Below, in pieces: positions 8,905 through 17,560 of a DNA stretch of 47,631 nt. The translations under genes and the position numbers were made by a program. A model generated the notes under the pieces. It was not told the origin of the DNA. It saw only the letters and a list, made by a program, of their open reading frames with translations, and ran no database searches. Every line of letters begins with the position of its first letter. Position 1 is the stretch's first letter. The stretch is from Mariniblastus sp. (GTDB lineage Bacteria > Planctomycetota > Planctomycetia > Pirellulales > Pirellulaceae). The stretch covers positions 1-47,631 of the forward strand of contig JABACA010000019.1 of assembly GCA_014237975.1 (NCBI GenBank). Reading direction: 5' to 3'.

Positions 8905-10593
8905 ATGGACGTTGCTGAAATCCTCCTACGACGCGGCTTGATTGACGAAACTCAGGTAACCGAAGTGCGCCAAGCCAGTGATATTGTTACCTGGGCTACG
9001 GAACATCCGGAGCTGGACGCCGATGTGATTATGCGGGCCATTGCGAGCGACCTGGGCCTGGATTTTATTGACTTGCGCGAAGAGCCCGTCGATTTGGGGC
9101 TGCTGGAATCCTTCCCGCAAAAGTTAATCTACCGGGAAAACCTGTTCCCGGTCTCGCGTCAAAATGGTTCCATACGGATTGCCACGGCAGATCCATTGAA
9201 CTTTTATCCCCTGGACGAAATTGCGGCGGCCACTGGTTTGACCGTTGAGCCGGTTCTCGCTGATCGCATTGAAATCGAGAAACTGATTAAAACCCATCTC
9301 GGTGTCGGTGGTGAAACGGTTGAAGGCCTGCTCGAACAGAAAATCGAAGATGGAATCGAACTGCTGGAAGAACTGGAAACCGACGGCAGTGAATTGTCGG
9401 AGATGGCTCAGGAAGCAAGTGTCGTTCGACTCGTCAACGAGATTCTCCTGGAAGCGATCGAGACCAAAACGAGTGACGTTCATATTGAATCGCAGGAACT
9501 TGGAATTGTGATTCGCTACCGGATCGATGGGATACTCCATACGCAGCCCGTACCACCCGAAATCAATCATTTCCGGGCTGCCATTATCAGCCGTTTGAAA
9601 ATCATGGCACGTTTGAACATTGCGGAAAAACGGTTGCCACAGGATGGTCGGATCAAGTTGAGAGTCAAAGGCCGCGAGGTCGACGTGCGGGTGTCGGTGA
9701 TCCCCATGATTCACGGCGAAGGTCTGGTCATGCGTATTCTCGACAAGGGGGCGATGGAATTTGAACTCCGAAACTTGGGGATGTCTCAAAAAGCATACGA
9801 CATTTTCAGTAAACTAATCCGCCTGCCCCATGGGATTATTCTCGTCACCGGCCCGACCGGTTCAGGTAAAACCACCACGCTGTACAGCTCCCTGATCGAG
9901 ATTAACAACTCGACCACCAAAATCATTACTACCGAAGATCCCGTCGAGTACCAGCTGGCCGGCATCAACCAGATCCAGGTTCATCCAAAAATCGGATTGA
10001 CCTTTGCACATTCTCTGCGGAGTATTTTGCGTCACGACCCGGACGTGGTATTGGTCGGTGAAATTCGCGACCTTGAAACGGCAGAAAATGCCATCCAGGC
10101 AGCCTTGACCGGGCACCTTGTGTTCAGCACGCTGCACACCAACGATGCCGCCGGTGCCTATACACGAATGGTCGACATGGGTGTAGAACCGTTTCTTGTC
10201 ACGAGTACCGTCGAGGCAGTCATGGCCCAGCGACTAGTCCGTCGATTGTGCAACCACTGTCGCCGCGAGTACACTCCCAAACAGGAAGATTTTCCAGACG
10301 ATTTCCCTTTTGAATTGATTGATGGGCCGATTTATGAAGCGGTAGGCTGCCGAGAATGCCGCGACGTGGGCTATTCGGGGCGAATGGGTGTTTACGAATT
10401 GTTGACCACCACTGACGAGATTCGCCAACTGGCCACGGACCGCTCCAGTACGTGGGAAATCAAGAAAGCGGCTGCCGAATGCGGGATGGAAACGTTGCGC
10501 GACGATGGCTGGCTAAAAGTGATCGACGGTAAAACGACGATTGACGAAATCATCCGGATTACCAAGAGCGACCGGACCATAAAACGGAAGTAG
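8905..10593 (+). CDS. gspE: GspE/PilB-type secretion assembly ATPase
   Basis: A 562-aa hexameric traffic ATPase that should power pseudopilus assembly from the cytoplasmic face. An N-terminal MshEN/GspE-N domain (about 1-130) precedes the ATPase core. Walker A GPTGSGKT is at 316-323. The Walker B region DPDVVLVGEIRD is at 378-389. The His-box context STLHTND lies between them and the C-terminus. A four-cysteine zinc site, CNHC at 449-452 and CREC at 482-485, is typical of GspE/PilB. All catalytic motifs are intact. It is the first gene of the operon and is followed by gspF after an 18-bp gap. Sequence alone does not firmly separate GspE from PilB; the pseudopilin set downstream favours a type II system. 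Confidence 0.96.
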   Translation: MDVAEILLRRGLIDETQVTEVRQASDIVTWATEHPELDADVIMRAIASDLGLDFIDLREEPVDLGLLESFPQKLIYRENLFPVSRQNGSIRIATADPLNFYPLDEIAAATGLTVEPVLADRIEIEKLIKTHLGVGGETVEGLLEQKIEDGIELLEELETDGSELSEMAQEASVVRLVNEILLEAIETKTSDVHIESQELGIVIRYRIDGILHTQPVPPEINHFRAAIISRLKIMARLNIAEKRLPQDGRIKLRVKGREVDVRVSVIPMIHGEGLVMRILDKGAMEFELRNLGMSQKAYDIFSKLIRLPHGIILVTGPTGSGKTTTLYSSLIEINNSTTKIITTEDPVEYQLAGINQIQVHPKIGLTFAHSLRSILRHDPDVVLVGEIRDLETAENAIQAALTGHLVFSTLHTNDAAGAYTRMVDMGVEPFLVTSTVEAVMAQRLVRRLCNHCRREYTPKQEDFPDDFPFELIDGPIYEAVGCRECRDVGYSGRMGVYELLTTTDEIRQLATDRSSTWEIKKAAAECGMETLRDDGWLKVIDGKTTIDEIIRITKSDRTIKRK

Positions 10594-10611
10594 TCTATAG
10601 GTTTGCAGCAG

Positions 10612-11820
10612 ATGGCCGATTTCACTTACATAGCACGAGACGCGTCCGGACAGCGGATTACCGGTTCGATGTCCGCCGCCACCGAACGCGACGTGGTCAA
10701 CCAATTACGCGGCAAATCACTGTTTCCCGTATCGGTTGATACAGAAAAAACCAAGAAGTCCCTCTCTTTGGGACGCGGTGTTAGCGGTCAGAAGATTGCC
10801 ATTTTTTACGACCAATTGGCGTCGTTGATGAAGAATGGTGTCCCACTGTTACGTTCACTGTCAGTGCTCCGCGACCAAACCTCTGTTCTTCCACTCAAAA
10901 ATGCACTGGATGACGTCATCAGTCGCATTGAAGATGGTGAATCATTGGGAGATGCGTTTGAAAACCATCCCAAAGTGTTCAGCGAGATGGCGGTTAACAT
11001 GGCGCGGGCCGGTACGGAAGGTGGCTTTCTCGAAGATGCGCTGGGGCGGGTTGCCCTGTTTACGGAACAACAGGATGAACTCAAGAGCCGCACGATTGGG
11101 GCGTTGATTTACCCGGCAGTCCTGGCATCGATCGGCACTCTGGTCGTGGCCGTTTTACTGGTTTTTTTCGTCCCGAAATTTGGCGAAATGTTCGATGCCT
11201 TACGTGAAAAGGGCCAACTACCGGCGATTACCGACTGGTTGTTGTCATTTAGCGAGCTTTTACAAACCTACGGAATATTTATCTTACTGGCTTTTGCGGC
11301 ACTTTACCTCGCTTTGCGGGTTCAATTACGTACCGATCGTGGTCGCGAAATTGCCGACCGGTTCAAAATCAAGCTGCCGTTGTTCGGGATGATATTCCGC
11401 AACTTGGCCGTTGCCCGGTTTTGCCGGGTGCTGGGTACATTGCTGCATAACGGTGTACCGATTTTAAAAGGGCTGAATATCAGCAGTGACGCGGCCGGTA
11501 ACAAAGTACTTTCCGACGCGATTAATGATGCAACGGACAACATTACCTCCGGAGCATCGCTATCGGTGCCGCTGGCGTCGTCCGGACATTTCCCGAAAAA
11601 TGTCACCGAGATGATCAGTGTGGCAGAAGAATCGAACACGCTCGACACCGTTTTAGTGAACATCGCTGACGGGTTAGAGAAACAGACCACTCGAAGACTG
11701 GACTTGATTGTCAAACTAATTGAACCACTGATGTTGCTGGTGATGGCAATCGTGATCCTGATTGTAGTCATTGCCCTATTACTGCCTGTGATGAAAATGG
11801 GACAAGCTTTACAAGGCTAA
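10612..11820 (+). CDS. gspF: GspF/PilC inner-membrane platform protein
   Basis: A polytopic platform protein, 402 aa from ATG 10612; an in-frame TTG lies 9 bp upstream. Two T2SSF domains are visible, each starting near a G-P/L-hydrophobic helix pair (about 60-185 and 260-385). Membrane segments are at about 165-190, 219-238 and 370-395, matching the usual three-helix topology. It should couple GspE to the pseudopilin fibre. The length is normal for the family and no residues look disrupted. It follows gspE closely; the 66 bp before gspG hold a good ribosome binding site. Confidence 0.95.
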   Translation: MADFTYIARDASGQRITGSMSAATERDVVNQLRGKSLFPVSVDTEKTKKSLSLGRGVSGQKIAIFYDQLASLMKNGVPLLRSLSVLRDQTSVLPLKNALDDVISRIEDGESLGDAFENHPKVFSEMAVNMARAGTEGGFLEDALGRVALFTEQQDELKSRTIGALIYPAVLASIGTLVVAVLLVFFVPKFGEMFDALREKGQLPAITDWLLSFSELLQTYGIFILLAFAALYLALRVQLRTDRGREIADRFKIKLPLFGMIFRNLAVARFCRVLGTLLHNGVPILKGLNISSDAAGNKVLSDAINDATDNITSGASLSVPLASSGHFPKNVTEMISVAEESNTLDTVLVNIADGLEKQTTRRLDLIVKLIEPLMLLVMAIVILIVVIALLLPVMKMGQALQG

Positions 11821-11886
11821 TTGAGACCAACAAACACAAAACAAAACAACAAACTGATTAATTTAAATTCTCAAAGGAGATAGATA

Positions 11887-12315
11887 ATGCGTCGCAAGTT
11901 TCACCGCCGTGGTCGTGTTGACCGTAAGGGCTTTACGCTGATGGAATTGCTGTTGGTCATGGCAATCCTTGTGATCATGGCTTCGATGGTTACGTTTGCA
12001 TTTCTTCAGATCCAAAAAAATGCACAATCCGACGCCGCGCTATCCCAGATCAGCACGTTGGAAAACGCCTGCATAAGTTACAAGCTGCAGGTGGGTCGAT
12101 TCCCAAATTCCCTGGATGACTTGTTTACCCAGCCAGCTGGCTTGTCGACACGGCAATGGAGAGGGCCTTATTTGAGCAATCCCGTTCCGATGGATCCCTG
12201 GGGCAATGTCTACAATTACGCACCTGACGAAGCAAACAATCGCGTCAACATCATGAGTCCCGGGCCCGATGGTCAACAGGGCTCACCCGATGACGTACCG
12301 GAACCCCTTCAGTAA
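11887..12315 (+). CDS. gspG: Major pseudopilin GspG
   Basis: A 142-aa major pseudopilin. The prepilin peptidase motif is KG/FTLMELLLVMA, cleaved after Gly15 with Glu20 at mature position +5, followed by the conserved hydrophobic helix. The C-terminal region shows the GspG signature DPWGNVYNY and a SPGPDGQQGSPDD loop resembling the calcium-binding end of the family. AAAGGAGAT lies directly upstream at ideal distance, the strongest ribosome binding site in the operon, as expected for the most abundant subunit. The prepilin peptidase itself is not encoded in this window. Confidence 0.96.
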   Translation: MRRKFHRRGRVDRKGFTLMELLLVMAILVIMASMVTFAFLQIQKNAQSDAALSQISTLENACISYKLQVGRFPNSLDDLFTQPAGLSTRQWRGPYLSNPVPMDPWGNVYNYAPDEANNRVNIMSPGPDGQQGSPDDVPEPLQ

Positions 12316-12323
12316 AAGGACCG

Positions 12324-12908
12324 ATGAAACATTTGCCAAACCGTGCACAGAGCGGATTCACACTGCTCGAATTGATTATCGTTTTGGCCGTAATGATCGC
12401 CGTCGCTGCAATGTCTCTTCCGATGTTGCAGCGTTCTTTTTCGGGACAAAAACTCGACAAAGGTGCCGATCTAGTACGTGCCCACATGGGGCGCGCGCGC
12501 GTCAATGCGATTCGCAACGGCGAAATTTACGCATTTTATTATCAAATCGAAGGTCCCGCTTTTCGGGTAGGTCCGTTCAATGCAGAGACCATTGACTCGA
12601 TGAAGAATGTGCCGCTGAACGAAGATGCGCGGACCAGTAATTTCGACTTTGGTGACGACTTGCTTCCCCGGGAAGTCCGATTTTCCATGGGCTTGACCAA
12701 TACTGACGCACGAGCGGCGGCGGCCATGGTCTCGGCGAATTTCCAACCTGGCGACATGCGACCCATCCTGTTCTATCCGGACGGAACATCGCAAACGGCT
12801 AAAGTGATTTTGCAGAACAAAGAAAACGACGCCGTCCAGGTTACCCTGCGCGGCCTCACCGGCACGACAACCATCAAGAAGATTCTTGACGAGCGGATGA
12901 TCGAATAA
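12324..12908 (+). CDS. gspH: GspH-like minor pseudopilin
   Basis: A 194-aa prepilin-like protein with cleavage motif SG/FTLLELIIVLAV, cut after Gly11 with Glu16 at +5, and a single N-terminal membrane helix. The globular domain is predicted beta-rich. Assignment to GspH rests on position directly after gspG and on size; sequence identity could not be measured. It starts 8 bp after gspG with AAGGA upstream and overlaps the next gene by one base (TAATG), so translation is probably coupled. It should form part of the pseudopilus tip. Confidence 0.85.
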   Translation: MKHLPNRAQSGFTLLELIIVLAVMIAVAAMSLPMLQRSFSGQKLDKGADLVRAHMGRARVNAIRNGEIYAFYYQIEGPAFRVGPFNAETIDSMKNVPLNEDARTSNFDFGDDLLPREVRFSMGLTNTDARAAAAMVSANFQPGDMRPILFYPDGTSQTAKVILQNKENDAVQVTLRGLTGTTTIKKILDERMIE

Positions 12909-13345
12909 TGACTTTTTTTGTTTCAAAATCAGAGACGTCCAACAGGAACCGCAACTGCCGCGGATTTTCACTGCTGGAAGTTCTGCTTTCGATCGCCATT
13001 TTGGGCGGTGCCATGGTCGTAATCGGCCAGCTGGTCAACATCGGTTATCGTTCTGCGATTGAAGCGAGAATTCGAAGCGATGCCAACATACTGGTAGACG
13101 GAAAAATGGCCGAAGTATCGGCTGGAATCATCGAGTTACAATCGGTTTCCTCCAGCGTCATCGAGGAAAATCCGGACTGGATGTACAGTGTCGATGTTCA
13201 GCAAGCGGGTCAGCTCGGTCTGTTGATGGTCATGGTAACCGTCGAACAGACCCCCAATTCGGCATCGAATCCCATTTCCATGTCCGTGGTTCGGTTGATG
13301 CCGGATCCGGAATACGACCCTCTGGATTATATCGACGAAGAATAG
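12908..13345 (+). CDS. gspI: GspI-like minor pseudopilin
   Basis: A 145-aa prepilin-like protein. The peptidase motif RG/FSLLEVLLSIAI is cut after Gly19 with Glu24 at +5. The leader is longer than in gspH but basic near the site. Short length and the order G-H-I-J favour GspI, whose role is to nucleate the tip complex with GspJ and GspK. The start overlaps the gspH stop (TAATG) and its stop overlaps the next GTG start (TAGTG), giving one tightly coupled string of tip genes. Confidence 0.85.
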   Translation: MTFFVSKSETSNRNRNCRGFSLLEVLLSIAILGGAMVVIGQLVNIGYRSAIEARIRSDANILVDGKMAEVSAGIIELQSVSSSVIEENPDWMYSVDVQQAGQLGLLMVMVTVEQTPNSASNPISMSVVRLMPDPEYDPLDYIDEE

Positions 13346-14307
13346 TGGCTACACCCATCACCGACAACACGACCATCGTTTCGCGGAGGTTTTCGCTCCC
13401 GGCTGGGGCCGTGTATCGGCGCAGCACGAGCCAGCAACCGTTGGGCACGGGATTTTCGCTGTTGGAAGTGGTGTTGGCGTTGGCACTTTCGGTCGTGATC
13501 ATTGCAGCTATCGGTTATTCCGTTCACTTGTACATGTTGACACTGACACGGCAACAGACCGACATCGAACGAAAACAGGTTGCCCGCAGTATCATCATGA
13601 TGATTCACAACGACCTGAGAGGTGCCATTCAGTACAAGCCACAGGATTACTCTGGTTTGGAGAACCTCTACGAATCCCTGGTTCCCGATATCCTCTCGAT
13701 GGCAATGGGAGGAGAAGAAGAAACAACGGAAGAGGACTCTTCTGAAGAAGAGGCCGTGGCAGAAGAAGACATGGCAACCAGTCGACCGACCATGATCGGT
13801 AACAGCGTCGCAATCGTTATTGATGTCAGTCGTCTACCTCGCGTCGATGAATACAACCCGATCATTGCAATGAACTCAAACCAAGCGCAACTGCCATCGG
13901 ACGTGAAAGCGGTCAACTACTTTTTCTCGGATCAGCCATCGGCACAGGCCAATGACATTATCGATTCCATTGGCGAGCAGGGGGGCTTGTACCGCCGCCA
14001 AATCGACAGGGCCGTGGCTGCCTATTTGGGCGACACGGGGCTGGCAGTAGCCCCGGACGAATACACGCAGCTAATTGCACCGGAAGTGGCTGGCATCTAT
14101 TTTCGATACTGGAGTGGTGAGGGCTGGGAAAGCGAATGGAACAGTGACGACTATGGTGGTTTTCCTTTGGCGATCGAAGTAACGCTGCAGCTGGACCCTT
14201 ATCGAGCGACTCACCCTGAGCTGGCAAACGACGAAGATGAAATGGACTACTATCGTACCGTCATTCATTTGCCGGTGGCCGAACCTCCCCCGGAAGAGGC
14301 CGAGTAA
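13345..14307 (+). CDS. gspJ: GspJ-like minor pseudopilin with acidic insertion
   Basis: A 320-aa pseudopilin starting at GTG 13345, which overlaps the preceding stop. The leader is long (36 residues). The motif TG/FSLLEVVLALAL is cut after Gly36 with Glu41 at +5. At about residues 120-145 it carries a run of Glu, Ser and Thr that interrupts the globular domain. GspJ proteins are usually near 200 aa, so the excess comes from this insertion and a longer C-terminal part. The terminal tail is also acidic. It should be a tip subunit beside GspI and GspK. The gspK start follows after 2 bp. Confidence 0.85.
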   Translation: MATPITDNTTIVSRRFSLPAGAVYRRSTSQQPLGTGFSLLEVVLALALSVVIIAAIGYSVHLYMLTLTRQQTDIERKQVARSIIMMIHNDLRGAIQYKPQDYSGLENLYESLVPDILSMAMGGEEETTEEDSSEEEAVAEEDMATSRPTMIGNSVAIVIDVSRLPRVDEYNPIIAMNSNQAQLPSDVKAVNYFFSDQPSAQANDIIDSIGEQGGLYRRQIDRAVAAYLGDTGLAVAPDEYTQLIAPEVAGIYFRYWSGEGWESEWNSDDYGGFPLAIEVTLQLDPYRATHPELANDEDEMDYYRTVIHLPVAEPPPEEAE

Positions 14308-14309
14308 CC

Positions 14310-15878
14310 ATGCAAAAAAATCGAGTTTACATCAAGCATTATGGGATTCCGTCACGACACAGACGCGGTTCGCTGTTAATCGTGGTCCTCGTAACGATCG
14401 TGATGCTGTCCCTGGCGGCCTACACATTCACAGCCCTGATGCAAACCGAGGAGGAAGCGGCCCGCTTGATGAGTCGACGAGTCCAGTCCAAATACCTGGT
14501 CGATTCGGGTGTTGACTTTACCCGGCTTTTCCTGAGTTATGACAAGGATACGATTCGTGAAAAAGGCGGCATTTGGAACAACGGTAACCTGCAGGGAGTT
14601 CCGGTTGCCGCCGATCCCAACAAGGAGGGTGTGATGGGCCGTTTTACGGTCATATCCTCATCCCTCGACGACATGGGCGTACCGGAGGGTTTTCGTTACG
14701 GCTTGACCGACGAATCGACCAAGTTGAATCTGAATATCCTGCCCTACCTGGACCTGATTCAGGAAAATGCCGGGCGGGACCTGTTGATGGGACTGCCCAA
14801 CATGGACGAGTCCATTGCCGACGCCATTATTGACTGGCTCGATCCGGATGACGAACAACGCGATTACGGAGCCGAAAGTGGTTATTACTCCAACATGAGT
14901 CCAGCTTACCAATGCAAAAATGGACCGATGGATAGCTTGGACGAACTGCTGTTGGTCAGAGACATTACGCCGCAACTGTTATTTGGTTTGGATATCAATC
15001 GCAATGGGATTCTGGATCCGGACGAAAACGACCAGGCAACCAACCTTGATTCCGATATGTCGTTGGGCTGGGCCAACTACCTTACGCTGTACAGCAAGGA
15101 AACCAATTTGACGGCGGACGGATTGCCGCGGATCAACATTAACAGCGAAGACCTGGAACAGTTGTACAACGACCTGCGTTCAGCGTTCAACGAGGAGTGG
15201 TCACAGTTTATCATCATGTATCGCGTGAACGGTCCTACGGCACCGGAAGAAGACCAGGAACTCCCGGCTAACAACCTGCTGGTGCCACTCGATTTCGACA
15301 CGCTGGAGGCGACGTACACTTTCAAGAATTTACTTGAGCTGATTGATGCGTATACGACGGTGACTGATCCGGAATCATCCGAAGATTCCGTGATCATCAA
15401 GTCACCCGTCCGATCGTCGAACATTCCGTTCACATTGCCCAATGCCATGCGAAACATCACGACCTATGAGGGGACTGAAATCCCTGGCCGAATCAACCTG
15501 ATGCAGGCACCCAGAATCGTCCTGGAGGGGATCCCGGGCATGACGCCGGAAATTGTCCAAACCATCATTGAAAAGCGTGAATTCGAACTAAATGACCCTG
15601 ACGGTTCCGACAGAAACCGCCAATATGAAACCTGGTTGCTGGTTGAAGGCATTGTAGATTTGGTAACGATGGATTCGATTTACCCATTTGTTTGTACTGG
15701 TGGTGATGTTTATCGCGCTGAAATCGTCGGATATTTCGACGATTCAGTTGGATCGTCACGAGCAGAGGTCATACTTGATCATACCGTCCCGGTTCCTCGA
15801 ATACTGTTCTGGCGTGACAAGAGTCATCTTCAGACCGGTTACAGCGTGGATGTTCTTGGCATCGACCTGATCGAGTGA
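14310..15878 (+). CDS. gspK: GspK-like tip pseudopilin
   Basis: A 522-aa protein with a short basic N-terminus, RRGSLLIVVLV at about 18-28 and one membrane helix. Like other GspK proteins it lacks the Glu at +5 and has the large alpha domain inserted. Two helix-hairpin-helix-like stretches occur at about 138-185 (ending IADAIIDWLDPDDE) and 394-425 (RINLMQAPRIVLEGIPGM). It is longer than the about 330 residues usual in proteobacteria. It should cap the pseudopilus. A 90-bp gap separates it from the next gene, without a terminator. Confidence 0.88.
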   Translation: MQKNRVYIKHYGIPSRHRRGSLLIVVLVTIVMLSLAAYTFTALMQTEEEAARLMSRRVQSKYLVDSGVDFTRLFLSYDKDTIREKGGIWNNGNLQGVPVAADPNKEGVMGRFTVISSSLDDMGVPEGFRYGLTDESTKLNLNILPYLDLIQENAGRDLLMGLPNMDESIADAIIDWLDPDDEQRDYGAESGYYSNMSPAYQCKNGPMDSLDELLLVRDITPQLLFGLDINRNGILDPDENDQATNLDSDMSLGWANYLTLYSKETNLTADGLPRININSEDLEQLYNDLRSAFNEEWSQFIIMYRVNGPTAPEEDQELPANNLLVPLDFDTLEATYTFKNLLELIDAYTTVTDPESSEDSVIIKSPVRSSNIPFTLPNAMRNITTYEGTEIPGRINLMQAPRIVLEGIPGMTPEIVQTIIEKREFELNDPDGSDRNRQYETWLLVEGIVDLVTMDSIYPFVCTGGDVYRAEIVGYFDDSVGSSRAEVILDHTVPVPRILFWRDKSHLQTGYSVDVLGIDLIE

Positions 15879-15968
15879 TCCGGACCCAATTGTAAATTCC
15901 CACCAGTGAGGCAACCGACCAGGCTGCCGAAACTGGTGAAAACAAATCAATAACCTTTTGAGTTAGTT

Positions 15969-17537
15969 ATGGCCAACCTGATCGCGATCGAAATCAACGA
16001 CGAAGACGTTTTGGTGGTAGCCGCACGGACCAGCGGAAAGCGATTGCAGTTCACCAAAGTATTCGATGTCAACATGGAACCAAACGACACCGACGCAGTG
16101 GTCGCCAAAAAACTAAAGAAGTCGCTGGGAGACCATGGTGTTCCACGCGGCGAAACAATTGTTGTCCTCGGGCGACAGCGCATTGAAATGCGGAACATCT
16201 CGGTACCGCCTGCACCTGAAAACGAACTACCGGAGATGGTGCGGTTTCAGGCCCGCAACGATTTTCCTTCATTCAATGAGAACTGGGAACTGGACTACGT
16301 CCCGTTCGACTGCAAACCAAATCAACCGCAACGCGTTCTGGCTGGCGCCGTGTCACCACAAATCATGGAGCAGACAAAACAGATTGTGGACGATGCCGGC
16401 TTGAAACTTTCCAAGATGGTATTGCGACCTTACAGCACATGCGAGCTGTTCCGCGCCGAGCTGGGCGACCACAAAGCCCGGATGATCATCGATCCCAATG
16501 ACGAACAGTTCGACTTGACCTTGGTGACGGGAACAGAACTGTTGGCGACTCGAACGGTGCGAACTCCCAAAGATTATGAATCAGAAGAGGTTGCCCGGAA
16601 AATGGTAGGCCAGATACGTCGAACGATCACCTCCACAGCCGGTTTGTTAGAGGGCGGCCAGTTGGAAGAGTTTTTGATCGTCGGCGCAGAAAACCGCCTT
16701 CCCCACATGAAACAGATGCTGAATGAGAATTTTGAACAGACGGTCACTTTCGTTGACCCGTACACAACGGCCCCTGGCATTTCCGATGTTGCCCAAAACA
16801 TGCCCGAGCACCCAGACCGTTTCGCGGCATTAATCGGAGCCCTGATCCGGGAGGCTTCCAGCCAAGCCCATTCCATCGACTTTGTGAATCCCCGTCGCCC
16901 AGTTGCCGGTAAAAGCAATCGATCCCGGGCACTGCTTTGGGGAGGCATGGCGGCAGCCCTTCTGATTTGCATGAGCCTTGTCGGGTGGTGGCTGCTCAGC
17001 TCCCAGGACGCGCGCATTGCAGAATTGAATCAAGACCTGAGAGATCTCAAAAACATCAATCAAGGAGACCAGAATCAACCGGGGGTCGACCAGATAACCG
17101 GCGAGGTCGATTTGATTGATGAGTGGCAGAACAAAAACATCAACTGGCTGGACGAACTGCATGAATTCAGCCAACGATTTGAAACGCCTGACGAGGCCAT
17201 CGTGGACTCAATGACGCTATCGGCTAACGAACGGATTGTCGGCTTAAACATCAAGGGTCGGGTCAACAGTATCGCCACCAACTCGGTACTAAAAACCAAC
17301 CTCACGGCGCGGCCCTATCTAGTCACGGCGGGTCGGGTCGAAGAACAGCCGGATGACAAAGATTATCCAATCAAAGTGGAAAGCATGTTTATCGAACTGA
17401 CAACCGACCTCGACAAGACCATTGAAACCATCAACCAATTGTCTCGTGAAAGACTGCAAAATGATCTTGCACCGGCGGACCCCGAGATTTCTCCAACAGA
17501 AAAACAAGATCCCTCGGACCCGTCTTCAAACCAATAA
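15969..17537 (+). CDS. PilM-PilN-like fusion (GspL-like inner-membrane protein)
   Basis: A 522-aa protein with a PilM/GspL-type actin-like cytoplasmic domain (about 1-310, opening MANLIAIEINDEDV). One membrane helix follows at about 320-344. Next come a short coiled-coil segment and a periplasmic PilN-like alpha/beta domain (about 385-485). In type IV pili PilM and PilN are separate proteins; GspL of type II systems has the same overall order. The domain texture here resembles PilM plus PilN more than proteobacterial GspL, but that judgement is by eye. The tail is Pro/Asp/Ser-rich. It should link the ATPase to the periplasmic scaffold. The next gene starts 23 bp later. Confidence 0.8.
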   Translation: MANLIAIEINDEDVLVVAARTSGKRLQFTKVFDVNMEPNDTDAVVAKKLKKSLGDHGVPRGETIVVLGRQRIEMRNISVPPAPENELPEMVRFQARNDFPSFNENWELDYVPFDCKPNQPQRVLAGAVSPQIMEQTKQIVDDAGLKLSKMVLRPYSTCELFRAELGDHKARMIIDPNDEQFDLTLVTGTELLATRTVRTPKDYESEEVARKMVGQIRRTITSTAGLLEGGQLEEFLIVGAENRLPHMKQMLNENFEQTVTFVDPYTTAPGISDVAQNMPEHPDRFAALIGALIREASSQAHSIDFVNPRRPVAGKSNRSRALLWGGMAAALLICMSLVGWWLLSSQDARIAELNQDLRDLKNINQGDQNQPGVDQITGEVDLIDEWQNKNINWLDELHEFSQRFETPDEAIVDSMTLSANERIVGLNIKGRVNSIATNSVLKTNLTARPYLVTAGRVEEQPDDKDYPIKVESMFIELTTDLDKTIETINQLSRERLQNDLAPADPEISPTEKQDPSDPSSNQ

Positions 17538-17560
17538 TTACCACTTACCCAAATAACATC